DNA of 64,000 nt from CAVOGJ01 sp963700865 (GTDB taxonomy: Bacteria; Planctomycetota; Planctomycetia; Pirellulales; Pirellulaceae): assembly GCA_963700865.1 (NCBI GenBank), contig CAVOZC010000007.1:186001-250000 (forward strand), read 5' to 3'. Positions 54,369-64,000 of this stretch are shown one piece after another (within the stretch, counting starts at the first letter, position 1; every line of letters starts with the position of its first letter). A model generated the notes under the pieces. That model did not search any database. It saw only the letters and a list, made by a program, of their open reading frames with translations, and had not been told where the DNA came from. The position numbers and the translations under genes are program-made.

Positions 54369-56584
54369 TGACTCTATTTCAGCGGAACAAGCCGTCTCCG
54401 GCCGCGCGCGGCCAGGCGTGAGCAGGAGTTCTCGGTCACGTGTCTGGAACGCCGCCTGCTGCTGGCGGCGGACACGATCTTTGCGATTACCGATTCCGGT
54501 GAGTTGCCCCTTGTCGTGGGGGATGCATTCACCTCTTCCGACCATGTGTGCCACGGGGAGAGTGACCATGCTCCGGTCATGACAGCGATGCGGACAGTCT
54601 GGTCGTCGAGCCCTTTTGGGAGGAACCGCTCGCTCCCGCGGAAACCCCCGGCGACAGTGTTCTGTGGGAAAGTTATGACCTCACACAAACTTTCCAACTC
54701 CACAGTCTCGCCGGCGCGGATCACACCATCTACCTCGATTTTGACGGTCACGTGACGAGCGGCACGATCTGGAACTCGAGTTTCAATTCCGGCGCCCCCA
54801 TCACGACGCCCGCCTACAACTTCTCCGGCGACTCAAATTCTTTCACCGATAGCGAGTTGGCCCGAATTCAACGCATCTGGGCGCGAGTCGCAGAAGACTT
54901 TGCGCCCTTCAACGTGAATGTCACCACCTCAGACCCGGGTACCGACGCATTACGCAATTCTGGCAGCGACGATTCGCAATGGGGTGTTCGCGTGGTCGTT
55001 GGCGCTAATACGTTTTACAGCAGCGCGGGTGGAGTCGCCTACGTGGGCTCATTTGACTGGAGTACAGATACTCCCGTCTTCGTGTTCAACACGGGTGAGC
55101 GAGGGGTGGCGGAGGCGGTATCGCATGAAGTGGGACACGCACTCGGACTTTCTCACGACGGCCAAGGTTCGACGGCCTATTACGCAGGACATGGCAGCGG
55201 CCCCACATCCTGGGGGCCGATCATGGGCGCCTCGTATTCGCCCACATTGACCCAATGGAGTCGAGGAGAGTACACGGGCGCCAATCAGCATCAAGATGAC
55301 CTGCAGATCATCGTGAGCGGGAACGGGTTTGGCTATCGTGCCGACGATCACGGCGACCTGGCGTCGATTGCCACCAGCCTGCTGAGGATCGGAGATACGA
55401 ATCTGACCACCACCTATGGGATTGTGGAACGCAATACCGACGTGGACTATTTCTCATTCTTTGCTGGTGTTGGGGCCGCCACGATCCACGTCGATGCGCT
55501 GGCGTTCGGTGCCAATCTTGACATTTTGGCCGAGTTGTATGATCCCTTCGGAGCGCGGATCGCAGTGAGTAATCCGACCGGCGGCGTGAACGCTTCGTTT
55601 GCGCTCGATTTGCCTTACGCAGGCGAATATCACTTGTCGGTAACGGGAACGGGACTAGGTGATCCATTGGATGTCGGTTACAGCGACTACGGTAGCTTGG
55701 GAAACTTTCGCATTTCCGGTGCGGTGACACCGCTCGATTATCCGGTCGGAATTCAAATACGCGCCGCAGGCAACACGCACCAGGAGACCATGCTGCTGCA
55801 GATCGACGGTCTGACGGTTGCCACCTTCGATGAGATCGGAGGCGATGCCAACGCGGGCGTGTTTGCGACCTACACCTACGACGTGGCTGGGATTAACCCC
55901 GATCAGGTGCGCTTGGTCTTCGCCAACGATATCAGTCACTCCGCGGGTGAAGTGGACAGTGCGCTGCGCATTGACAGCATCACGATCGACGGCGTGACAT
56001 ACGAAACCGAATCGGTTGATGTCCTGTCGACGGGCACGTGGACCGCGGATGACGGATTCCGGCCAGGTTTCGGGCGCGGCGAGTTCCTGCATACGAACGG
56101 CTATTTTCAATTCGACGCGGGCAATGCTCATCAGCAGTCGGACTCGTTAGCAGGCATCCGAATGCGAAAGCGAAGCGTCGTCATCTCCCGGGATGATTCC
56201 TCACAGCCCCTGATCATTAACCTGGCGGATGGTCGCATCAGCACGCAGGACGGCTACCTGGAGATTCCGGAGTCAGTGCGGCGGATCACGGCCACGGGTA
56301 AAGGTGATCGGGATGCCATGATCGTTGTCGGTGCGGATTCTGATGACTCGGCGCTGGTGAAGAGTCGCCGCTTGCGGCTGAACAACGACACGCTGGCGCT
56401 CACGGCACGGCGGTTCGAATCCGTGCACTTGTACGCTGCCGGGGGAAACGATGTGGCAACGGTGCAGGGGAATCGTGGTACGGAGGAGGTATTTGCCGCT
56501 CACACGCAGAGTGCCGTGTTCTACGGCACCGGCTTCTCCTTTACCCTTTTTGAATTCGAAGACCTGCAAACCATCCATGTCTAA
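54369..56584 (+). CDS. Secreted zinc metallopeptidase with PPC and carbohydrate-binding domains (2 frame breaks)
   Basis: The N-terminus reads MTLFQRNKPSPAA, then (another frame) EQEFSVTCLERRLLLAADT, a LExRxLLAA export signal common in planctomycetes. After a second break near 54563-54580 the frame is clean to 56584. The catalytic motif is HEVGHALGLSHDG (HExxHxxGxxHD, metzincin), with a Met-turn GPIMGASY. Then comes a PPC-like beta domain (NTDVDYFSFFAGVGAATIHV) and a Ca-dependent xylan-binding-like module (IQIRAAGNTHQETMLLQIDG, LRIDSITIDGVTYETE). The C-terminal ~130 residues are unassigned. It is probably a secreted enzyme acting at or near polysaccharide. Confidence 0.8.
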
Positions 56585-56904
56585 CCCGGGCGAACCGGCC
56601 CCGTCAGGGGCCCGGGTGTGTGGCCAAGTACCACGCAGCGATGGCATCCTCGGGTTTGGATTCTTGCTCGTCCAGCACGTATCGCCTCATTCGTGCTGCT
56701 GGCTCAGCGGACGGTCCGATCCTCGTTCCAGCGGACGATCCGCATTACCGTGAGTGTGGCGCTGCCGTCCGTCATCATGGGGCAACTCCCGAACAATTGG
56801 GATCACCCCGACCCGATTGCCATGCCCGGGCCCCTGACGGGCCCGGTTCGCCCACGTATCATGCGCGGGGTGAGTGACACGATCGCTTCGGGACCACCGA
56901 TGGC
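56585..56904. other. Intergenic region with GC-rich inverted repeat
   Basis: CGGGCGAACCGGCCCCGTCAGGGGCCCGGG (about 56587-56616) is the near-complement of a segment at 56825-56853. An 83-bp piece (56796-56878) recurs in direct orientation at 59058-59141. No gene is supported, although the minus-strand protein encoded beyond 56905 ends here. Confidence 0.55.
56796..56878 (+). repeat. 83-bp direct repeat, copy 1 (copy 2 at 59058-59141)
   Basis: The core GGGCCCCTGACGGGCC.GGTTCGCCCACGTATCAT.CGCGGGG is shared with 59091-59133, and weaker similarity extends on both sides. The two copies bracket the minus-strand trypsin/TPR gene. Each contains a short GC palindrome. Confidence 0.7.
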
Positions 56905-58814
56905 TCAGCGAGTGCCGCCGATCGGTGCGTCGGGCCCCGGCATCGGTCCCCGCAAGGGCCCCGGCAACTGGCTGCGTTCGACACGGGTGGGGCTGGTGAC
57001 TTGGAATGTCTTGAGAAAGCTGCCCATGAAGTAGCTGGGATAACCTTCGTCCGGGACAATCTCGCAATCCTGGTCGCGGTCCGCCAGCCAGCCGATGCCG
57101 GCGTCCGGCGCCTCGGCCCAGATGCGGATGCGATCCGCCGCAACCCGCTCGCCATGGAAACTCAAATAGGCCTCCTCCCCCGGATCAAACAGGTATTCGG
57201 CCCAACCTCCGCCATCGGGAGCTGTCGGTGACCACTTCCACGTGTCGTCCTCGGTCCAGGCATGGAATTTCAGATAGACGTGGATTGGCTCGTCGCACAA
57301 ATTCTTGACTTTCACGTAGCGGCGATAAAACGTATCCAGTTGCTGCCTGGCATACTCCAAATCGACTTGTTCCATGCGCTAGCGTCATTGAGGGCTGCTT
57401 GCAAGTCATCTTGTTCGAAATAGGCGGAGGCTCGATTGAAATAGTACGCGGCGTTTTGGCTGTCTAGTTCGATGGCACGATCGTAATCGGAGATGGCTTT
57501 GTCAATCCGCCCCTGCTCGGCATAGGCCACGCCGCGGCTGTTGTAGTATTCGGCCTTCTCTTCTTGCTTGATTGCCCGGCTGTAATCGGCGATCGCTCGT
57601 GCAAACTCGTCTTGAGCGGCGTATACATCGCCGCGGTCGCGATAGAGCCCGGCGTTGTGGGGTTGCCAGCGAATCGCTTGCGTAAAGTCCTCGATGGCCT
57701 TCCGTGGCTGATCGTTACTGGCATAGGCGGCGGCGCGACCTTCAAAATAATTGGCGTCGCGAGCGTTCAAACGAATGGCCTCGTTGAATTCGGCAATGGC
57801 GGTGGGGAGGTCGTCTAACTCCATCAAGGCCCAGCCGAGATTCCCGTGGGCATCTGCCAGCTCGGGATTCTGTTTGAGGGCCGCCGTGAAATCGTCCACC
57901 GCCTTATTGAACCGCTCCTGATAAAAATAATGCACACCGCGGTCGTTCAGGGCCTCGGCCGACGAGGCGCTCATCCATTGCCGAGCTTTCTCGGTAAAAT
58001 CGCGGACGTCACTGACATCGATGAACCAACTCATCAAACGACCTTCGTTGCTGAGTCCCTGATTGACCGCGACCAATTCGCCACGATCGCTGACCACCGG
58101 ACCACCGCTATCGCCGGGATTTGTGGGGGATTGGGTCTCCACGCGTCGAAACTCACGCATCGTTCCCCCGCGGTACCAGGCACGAGCCGGATAGACCTGG
58201 CGCACCGTTCCCGACGTGTAAACCCAATTCGCATCGCTCACCCCTGGATTGCCAAGCGAGTGAACTCGATCGCCCGGCAATGGGCTTTCGGCCGCCATCG
58301 GCAGTGCCCTGGTGCCTGCGGGCAACGACGGGAGTCGCAGCATGGAAAGATCGCGCAGCCGATCGGTGTCGACGATCTCGGCCGAGAACTTTGTGCTTGC
58401 CAGGCGATAGTAGTTCGGATCGGTGATCAACTCGCCATCACGGTACTCCGGGAAAAAGACCGTAATCGTCTCATCAGGCAACACGCGATCTTCGCTGTCG
58501 GCGACGACGTGATAGTTGGTCACCAGCAACATTTCTCGATCGTCGACGACCCAACCCGTGCCCGCTTTAAGGCGGTCGCCATCGCGCGCCGTGACCAAGG
58601 CCGCGGCCTTGAGCATCTGCTGATAGAGCCGACGGCCGCTGTCGCTCCCGCTGGCTGGCTCGGATTGCTCAAAGGCTTGCCCTGCAGCTGACTCCACGGG
58701 CAACTTGTCCCTCACCGCCGAAGGGCTGGACTGCGGCGGTTCCGCGAACGACACCAAGCCGACGGTGACGGCGACGAGACCTGCCGTGGCGGCCGCCAAA
58801 AATGTGCGTCGCAT
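56905..58814 (-). CDS. Trypsin-like peptidase with TPRs and C-terminal beta domain (one frame break)
   Basis: The protein has a signal peptide (MRRTFLAAATAGLVAVTVGL) and a trypsin-like domain with the triad in TNYHVVAD (His), DLSMLRLP (Asp) and NPGDSGGPVV (Ser). About six TPRs follow (EALNDRGVHYFYQERFNKAV, AAYYFNRASAYFEQDDL). At about 57375 the frame shifts; the conserved remainder, starting MEQVDLEYARQQLDTFYRRY, reads to 56905 and contains an aromatic-rich beta-like segment (HAWTEDDTWKWSPTAPDGGG) of unknown family. One missing base just before the ATG at 57375 would fuse the two pieces. A separate small gene for the last part is the alternative. Export to the periplasm is expected. Confidence 0.78.
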
Positions 58815-59258
58815 AGGAATGATCTCCCTTTGCAGTGGCGCCGACACCCGCCAGCACACTTGCCGATGAGCGTCGCTCAGCGTGGGAGCGGCCGGCGATC
58901 AGCGCTCGTGGTGGAAACTACTGCAAATACCGCGCCTGGAGATGGTCCACTCCCCAAGGGCATCCGTATCCGAGTTCGGTGGCTGTTGACTGGCCGACGT
59001 GGGCGGCGAATGGCCCAAATCGCCCAGGGGCGTGCGGATTCGAGAGAGTAAGGAGAGGATTGGGAACACTCCAAACCAATCGCAGCACCCGGGCCCCTGA
59101 CGGGCCAGGTTCGCCCACGTATCATACGCGGGGAGGGTGACGTGCTGCGGGTCCAGTGGTGGCTGATGTTTCCGAGCCACGGCAGGCATGATTGCGTGCC
59201 CCACGGGATCCGCGATCAGGCAACGCACGTCTGTTGGCATTGCCCTTTTCTGAGTAGG
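58815..59258. other. Intergenic region with direct repeat copy 2
   Basis: The stretch contains the second copy of the 83-bp repeat (59058-59141). Nothing else resembles a gene; several overlapping open frames on both strands have no family-like sequence. Confidence 0.45.
59058..59141 (+). repeat. 83-bp direct repeat, copy 2
   Basis: This is the partner of 56796-56878 in the same orientation. Differences are substitutions such as CCAGG for CCCGG and ATACG for ATGCG. Confidence 0.7.
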
Positions 59259-59864
59259 ATGACGAAGATGGGAGGACATCCTCATCCGCATGACAACCCG
59301 ACGGCCGACTCCCGCTCCTGGCAGCGTCTGCCCAACCTGATCACGTGCCTGCGCATCATGGGTTCGCCCGCTCTGATTGTGCTGGCATGGCTGGGGCAAC
59401 CGTTCTGGTTGGGAGTCCTGACGTTCTTGCTTGTGTTGACGGAATGGCTGGACGGCTTCCTGGCCCGTCGGCTGGCCGCCGAGTCACCACTCGGCGCCCG
59501 GTTGGACACGGTGGCCGATGCCCTTTTCTACTCGTCGCTGCTGCTGGCCGTCGCTGCGATGCGGCCGAATGTGATGGCCCGTGAAGCCGCGTGGATCGCG
59601 GCCGCGATCGCCAGTTATCTCTGCAGTTGGCTGGCAAGCTGGATCAAGTTCCGTCGCTTGCCCAGCTACCATACGTGGGCCGCCAAGGCCGCCTGGGTCG
59701 TGGTGGGGCTGGGCATCGTGAATCTGCTGGCCGGCTGGGCCGCATGGCCCTTTCGCGTCGCCATGCTGTGCGTCGTCATCGCGAATCTGGAAGCCGTGGC
59801 CATCACCACGGTCATTTCGGAGAGCCGTGTGGACGTGCCATTTTTTTGGCATGCGCGACGCTAG
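59259..59864 (+). CDS. CDP-alcohol phosphatidyltransferase family protein
   Basis: The ~201-aa membrane protein contains the family motif as LDGFLARRLAAESPLGARLD then TVAD, i.e. DG-x2-AR-x8-G-x3-D-x3-D with all catalytic Asp residues. It starts with a His-rich stretch (GGHPHPHDNP) before PNLITCLRIMGSPALIVLAW. It would transfer a phosphatidyl group from CDP-diacylglycerol to an alcohol, most likely glycerol phosphate (PgsA-like), but the alcohol is not set by sequence alone. The start is uncertain (59259 or 59268). Confidence 0.85.
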   Translation: MTKMGGHPHPHDNPTADSRSWQRLPNLITCLRIMGSPALIVLAWLGQPFWLGVLTFLLVLTEWLDGFLARRLAAESPLGARLDTVADALFYSSLLLAVAAMRPNVMAREAAWIAAAIASYLCSWLASWIKFRRLPSYHTWAAKAAWVVVGLGIVNLLAGWAAWPFRVAMLCVVIANLEAVAITTVISESRVDVPFFWHARR

Positions 59865-59960
59865 GCAAATCAACGGTGCGATGGACACCATTCAGCTTCA
59901 GATCGGATCACGCCGCCCCCCGGATATGGAAAGGGAACAGCTCGATGGTTTTCGCGGGAA

Positions 59961-60839
59961 TTGAACTCGAGAGCGCGGGTCGAAGCGGCAGAGGCTGATT
60001 TGCTCGCTGCGATCGTAAGAGAATCCATGGATCGTGGCGACGGGGGTGCCGAAGATGCTCCCCACACTCCTTTCGTGATGCCGTTCGCTGGTGGCGTGGC
60101 GGCCTACCTCGAGCCGGGCTCTCCGATGAACAAGGTATCCGGGGTCGGTTTTGCTGATGCTGCCACCGCTGCGGAGATTGCCGCGCTGGCTGAGATCGAG
60201 GCAGCGTTCTTACACGCGAGAATGCCCGGTGCAGATTGAACTCTCGTCGTTGGCCGATCCGTCCTTCGGGCCGCTGCTCACGCGTCGCGGCTATGTCCTG
60301 CAGGGCTTTGAGGACGTCCTGGGAATCGAGGTGCAGGGATTCGATCGGGACGCCGCCGCGGCCCAGCTGGCTGCCGCTTGCCAAACTTCCAACCTCTGCA
60401 TCGGGCTCAGTGGTGATGACTCCATCTCGGCCTGGGTAGAGCTTACCGTCGATGGGTTCGCAGTACCCGACGGGCAAGGAGTCGCCTCGTCGGAATCGTT
60501 TCCGCGAGAGCTGTTACAGCGGGTCATGAACAAGTTCGTCAGAACCTCGGGCTTTCTCCGCTATATCGTTATGCGGGCTGGTGTACCGGCCGGCGCAGGC
60601 TGCTGGCGTTTGGGGCCCGGTGGGATCGGCCAAATGTGTGGGGCCGCAACCCTTCCGCTCATCGACGGCGGGGTATCCAGTCGCTGCTGCTACAGAGGCG
60701 GCTGATCGATGCTCAGGAGCGGGGCGCCGAATTCCTTACGATGACCACACAGCCGGGATCGAAGAGTCAACAGAATGCCTTGCGAGCCGGTTTTTCCCGG
60801 CTCTTCACGCGAGCCGTGCTCGTCAAGGCGCCGGTCTGA
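59961..60839 (+). CDS. GNAT-family N-acetyltransferase (2-3 frame breaks)
   Basis: Pieces in successive frames join to one GNAT protein of about 290 aa: RVEAAEADLLAAIVRES and AYLEPGSPMNKVSGVGF (to about 60230), VQIELSSLADPSFGPLLTRR to GQMCGAATLP (to about 60650), then AHRRRGIQSLLLQRRLIDAQ with the acetyl-CoA-binding R/Q-x2-G motif and TTQPGSKSQQNALRAGFSR. Each shift is repaired by one base in a short G/C run. TTG 59961 or ATG 59945 could be the start. The acceptor substrate is unknown. Error or real decay cannot be separated here. Confidence 0.7.
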
Positions 60840-60905
60840 GTCTGACACAATCCACCCGTGGGGCTGTGTCTGGGCCGTAAAGAATTTCACCGGTCGTTTG
60901 AGGTT

Positions 60906-61152
60906 GGGGACTGTGGCAGGATGCCCCGGCCACGGAGTTCGTAGCCGCAGTCGCCAGACTTTGGACGTTCAATGGGGCGCGGTGAGTTGTCGATTGGGGA
61001 CTGTGGCAGGATGCCCCAGCCACGAAGTTCGTAGCCGCAGTCGCCAGACGTTGGACGTTCGATGGGACGCGGTGAGTTGTCAGTTAGGGACTGTGGCAGG
61101 ATGCCCCAGCCACGAAGTTCGTAGCCGCAGTCGCCAGACGTTGGACGTTTTT
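60906..61152 (+). repeat. 90-bp tandem repeat, 3 copies
   Basis: Copies begin GGGACTGTGGCAGGATGCCC at about 60906, 60996 and 61086, a 90-bp period. Each runs through GCCACGRAGTTCGTAGCCGC and AGTCGCCAGAC.TTGGACGTT. Copies 2 and 3 are nearly identical. The unit extends the GACTGTGG family seen at 5755-5871 and shares AGTCGCCAGACTTTGG with about 3010. No gene is supported in 60840-61215. Confidence 0.88.
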
Positions 61153-61215
61153 TTCCGGACGAATCCCATCACTCAGCCCGATTTGGAAACGGAAACATCA
61201 AACGGCCACGATATA

Positions 61216-61989
61216 CTAACCCCTGGATCTCCCCGCCTCCGACCAGGGTCGCGGATCGACTCGGTACACTTTGTGCAGCAGGTCAAATAACGCGGGGTGT
61301 TGCTGCTGCAGGGCGACGGGCTGTTCGAAATAACATTCGCTCGCCACCGCAAAAAACTCGGCAGCGTTCGTACGCGCCGTATTGGTCGATCAGGGTCCAG
61401 CTACCGAGGCGAGCTTGCCGCACCAATTGGTCGAATTGGCGCCCTTCGCCACGACGCGCCACTGCTGCAAGTCCCGCGCATCCGCCAGCGGTGGCGTGCC
61501 TTCCATGGCTCCATCCAGTCCGTCAATATGGTGCGCGAATTCGTGGATGACCACATTCCGACCGTGGTTGCGGCGGGCATCCTGGACGTCGGCCCAGGAG
61601 AGCACGATCGTCCCCCCACGATAGGCCTCGCCGCTGTGGTGCACGTTCTCCGTGACCAGCATGCCATCGTGGACTTTGCGGGCGAACGAATCGGGAAACA
61701 CGACCACCGTCCGTACGCCGTCGAAGTAGTAATCACCGGCACCGAGCAGCATCAACGCTGCGTTGCCGGCGATGGTCACCCGCACCTCGTCCGTGATCGC
61801 CAGTCCATCACATCCTTCCCAGTAAGTCTCGGCGATAAAGATGCGGACGCAGTCGCAAAGTCGGGATTTTTCCGTTGCGGACAGCCGATGCCACTGATGG
61901 ATGCCCCGTTCGAGGTAGCCCAACCAGGCGGCCGAGACCGGTTGACTTAACCACTGTCGACGACGGTACTTTTTTAGCCAGCCAAACAT
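61216..61989 (-). CDS. mtfA: MtfA-type zinc peptidase (2 frame breaks)
   Basis: The product starts MFGWLKKYRRRQWLS, as MtfA proteins do, and has the metal site VIHEFAHHIDGLDG (HExxH). After 61430 the frame shifts twice: TLIDQYGA and then AAEFFAVASECYFEQPVALQ with the third ligand region, ending KVYRVDPRPWSEAGRSRG at 61216. The joined protein is about 257 aa, the normal length. In E. coli MtfA is a peptidase that binds Mlc; here its role is unknown. Two single-base errors would explain the breaks. Confidence 0.82.
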
Positions 61990-62067
61990 GAGGATCGCGG
62001 CTCGATGAAGGGGAGCCGGCCCGTACAGCGGTGGCTCGGCGTGGGCCATGATGACGGACGATGCGTG

Positions 62068-62846
62068 TCATTGGCAACCCGGCGATACCTGGAACGGCGA
62101 CCGTCGGGCGCGGCAGGCGAAAAGCCATCCCAGGAGGGCCAGACAATGCATGGCAGCTGATGGCTCCGGCAGGTTCACCACATACGCTTCTAGAAAAAGA
62201 GACGCCTGCTGCAGGCGCTCCTCTGGCGTTTCGCCAGCGGGAGCCAAGGTGACGTAAATGGGATCGCTGCGCATGACCGAACTGGGAGTGCCGTCGACTT
62301 CCAGGGCGGCCATCTCGAATGTGAGCAGATAGAGAACCTGTGAAGGAAGCGAATTGATCTGATAGACCAGGTCGACATCGGTGGCTCCCGACTCGGGCAA
62401 GGACTCGGCGAGCACGAGGGGGTGCCGATTTGCACCGAGTTCGTATCGCTGAACGGTCCAAAAATCGTAATCAACTCATCATCGTCCAATGGCTCAAAGA
62501 TCGGTGTGTCTGTGGGTCTGGTTCAACGGTGGATTTACCCATTTCCGCGTACCCGTCCATTCCAGTTCCAGGCGTTTACCCACGAGCGGCAGGGTCGAAC
62601 GCCGGAATATCATAGCCCGGCAGGTTCGCGATGGCGGCGTTGGCGGCTTCGATATTGCGAAAATGGTCGTGGAGTGAATTCAGATAGGGCCGAAATGCTG
62701 GATCGCACATCATCCGGTCCTGTATTGATGCCTTGGGCTTGTAGCTTCTGGTTGACGACCTCGACCGTAAAACGACGGCCAGCGTGTCCGTTCGCCTGCG
62801 GTACCACGCTGAGCACCACGAGGACGAGACTGCACGCGGTTCTCAT
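62068..62846 (-). CDS. PEP-CTERM exported protein (about 4 frame breaks)
   Basis: The signal peptide (MRTACSLVLVVLSVVPQANG) is followed by HAGRRFTVEVVNQKLQAQGI and NTGPDD. Later pieces in other frames are RPYLNSLHDHFRNIEAANAA, RLELEWTGTRKWVNPPLNQT, EPLDDDELITIFGPFSDTNS and VYQINSLPSQVLYLLTFEMA. The end, NLPEPSAAMHCLALLGWLFA CRARR, is a PEP-CTERM signal. Frame changes fall at about 62700, 62590, 62507 and 62425. Together they give a protein of about 260 aa. Function is unknown. The number of breaks in under 800 bp is high, so real decay cannot be excluded. Confidence 0.68.
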
Positions 62847-63250
62847 TCGGAAGGTTGCAATCGAGGAAGCGTTCATGCACTTAGAATCAACGTGCCTTTA
62901 GCGATATTTGATAACCACCTGGAGATAACCCGTTCGGCAACGCGAGAAACGTCAACAACGATCGTATCCCATCCGACCGTATGCATCAATGATTGTTATT
63001 TCAGCAGTCGCAAGGCCGCCAGTGCCGCGGTGGGGCCGCACTTTGGAGCCCCGGCCCGCGCCTGTTGGAAGACGTGGATCACGCCGGGAAAGCATCGCCA
63101 TGGGCAAACCACAAGTCCCCTTCCAGTACCGAATCGACAAGGAGAGCAATCGGGTGGCTGTTTTCCACGAGCTGGTGCGCATCGTCCGCTACGTCAAGCG
63201 GCACATGCTGAAGTCGGCGATCAGAGGGTCTCTCGTCGGGCAGCCGCAGA
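62847..63250. other. Unassigned region
   Basis: No gene is certain. On the plus strand, codons from about 63101 (GKPQVPFQYRIDKESNRVAV) have G/C-rich third positions, but their continuation is antisense to the dockerin loops. On the minus strand the frame that follows the dockerin loops stays open to 63079 without a PEP-CTERM end. Neither reading can be confirmed. Confidence 0.3.
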
Positions 63251-64000
63251 AATGGACCGCCGCGGAACTTGTTGTTATTCCAGAGATTAAAGTCAGCGAC
63301 GTCGGTAATGCTGTCTCCGTTGAAGTCCCCAGACGACCAGAACGTGCCCCCGGTGAATCGATGCTCGTTCCAGCGATTAAAGTCCGATACGTCAACCACG
63401 CCGTCCAGATTTGCGTCTCCGTTGCGGGCCGTCTGGACCGGTACTACATCGGCTCCTGACGGCACGAACGTGCCGAAGAACATGCCTCCGCCAGAAAGCA
63501 CGTCTCGCGCCTCGGCATAGCCGACGCCAAATTCGGCCGGATTTTCTGCCGCCAGGGAACTTGTGATCCCCGGCGCCGTCCAAGGCGTCGGAAGTTGATT
63601 GCGGGCGTTGCGAACCCGATCGGCGACATAGTCAAGCGGCGATCCGCCCGTGGCGGAATAGTCGATGAGGAGGGCCCCGCTGTTCAGGTCCAGCCTGGCG
63701 AGCGGTGACAGAACGAGGAACGAGGTCTCAAGCAGAGTCGACGACCCGGGTTCCAGGATCAGTCGGCTGTCGCCCCCGACGAACACTTGCGAAAACGTCT
63801 GCGATTGAGCGATGCGGACTTCCGCCGAACCGTTGGGCACGCCCACGTACAGTTGGTCGAGCCCCCCTTCGGCGTCGAGCATTACGGGCGCCCCGCGAAG
63901 TGCTCAGCACGGAAATCACGTCTTCGCCACCGCCGGTGTTCAGCCGTATCGGCGTGCCGGGCGAGGTGTCGTGGACGGTCACCGCCGCGCCGCCGCCGCC
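63079..64000 (-). CDS. C-terminal part of dockerin-bearing exported protein (runs off the window)
   Basis: The gene enters from beyond 64000 on the minus strand: AVTVHDTSPGTPIRLNTGGG EDVISVLS, then a frame change near 63900 and RGAPVMLDAEGGLDQLYVGV. A beta-rich region with LARLDLNSGALLIDYSATGG follows, then two calcium loops, GDANLDGVVDVSDFNRWNEH and GDFNGDSITDVADFNLWNNN. These match the loops at the end of the giant protein (48830-48990). The true stop is unclear: after NNNKF the frame stays open to 63079 without a sorting signal. Confidence 0.7.

Noticed and set aside
62989..63459. Plus-strand frame of about 156 codons
   Set aside because: Its second half is exactly antisense to the dockerin-like calcium loops, and it has no recognised domain. 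The first ~45 codons have gene-like codon use, so this is noted in the unassigned region entry.

Overview
The window looks like chromosomal DNA of a GC-rich member of the Planctomycetota, most likely of the Pirellulales type. The evidence is the mix of genes: several PEP-CTERM exported proteins, paired dockerin-like calcium loops of the form GD.N.DG..D.SDFN.WN, a very large autotransporter-type beta-strand repeat protein, an ECF sigma factor overlapping a Ser/Thr kinase with TPRs, a HAF-repeat protein, a Tad pilus locus and futalosine-pathway genes. The assignment rests on gene content only; no rRNA is present.

Layout. 0-7.4 kb: comF, a DUF502 membrane protein, hemC, fliW, csrA, mqnB, mqnD and a solute-binding-like lipoprotein. 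7.5-8.1 kb: tRNA-Ala(CGC) followed by a decayed adhesin fragment. 8.6-15.9 kb: ClC channel with CBS domains, a HAF/PEP-CTERM protein, a GIY-YIG-like protein, hflX, an SDR and an RluA-type pseudouridine synthase. 15.9-25.0 kb (minus strand): a compact Tad/Flp pilus locus running flp, a 36-aa membrane protein, prepilin peptidase, cpaB, secretin, tadZ, tadA, tadB, tadC. 25.5-26.5 kb: pdxH and tRNA-Leu(CAG). 26.7-36.7 kb: an accessory block with a small membrane protein, a VIT1/CCC1-type metal transporter, a dodecin, a baeRF3-type protein and a P-type cation ATPase, bracketed by two arrays of an unusual structured repeat. 36.8-40.5 kb: the kinase and sigma factor. 40.7-49.1 kb: the giant beta-strand repeat protein. 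49.1-54.0 kb: a repeat-rich gap, a Sua5-type tRNA modification gene and cydAB. 54.4-64 kb: secreted metallopeptidase with carbohydrate-binding domain, trypsin-like/TPR protein, CDP-alcohol phosphatidyltransferase, GNAT acetyltransferase, MtfA-type peptidase, a PEP-CTERM protein and the end of a dockerin-bearing protein.

Most notable: the arrays at 28.05-29.19 kb and 35.54-36.70 kb consist of about 180-230 bp units. A full unit (28093-28282) can fold as an exact cloverleaf: a 16-bp closing stem and three hairpins with stems of 10, 12 and 12 bp, joined by linkers of only 2-3 nt. The units are separated by short symmetrical junctions starting RYYYAAC and ending GTTRRRY, as integron attC sites do, and the stop codon of the VIT1-type gene lies inside the first such motif. 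A second repeat at 49.24-49.39 kb carries the same terminal code on a perfect 22-bp inverted repeat. No integrase or transposase is visible here, so any link to integrons or transposition is inference.

A caution about sequence quality: about ten genes (DUF502, hemC, the GIY-YIG gene, the giant repeat protein, cydB, the metallopeptidase, the trypsin/TPR gene, GNAT, mtfA and two terminal exported-protein genes) are each interrupted by frame changes, mostly explicable by single-base indels. They cluster at 1-3 kb, 12 kb and 43-64 kb, while 13-43 kb is clean. Housekeeping genes are among them, so assembly error is more likely than gene decay for many. Genes are annotated across these breaks.
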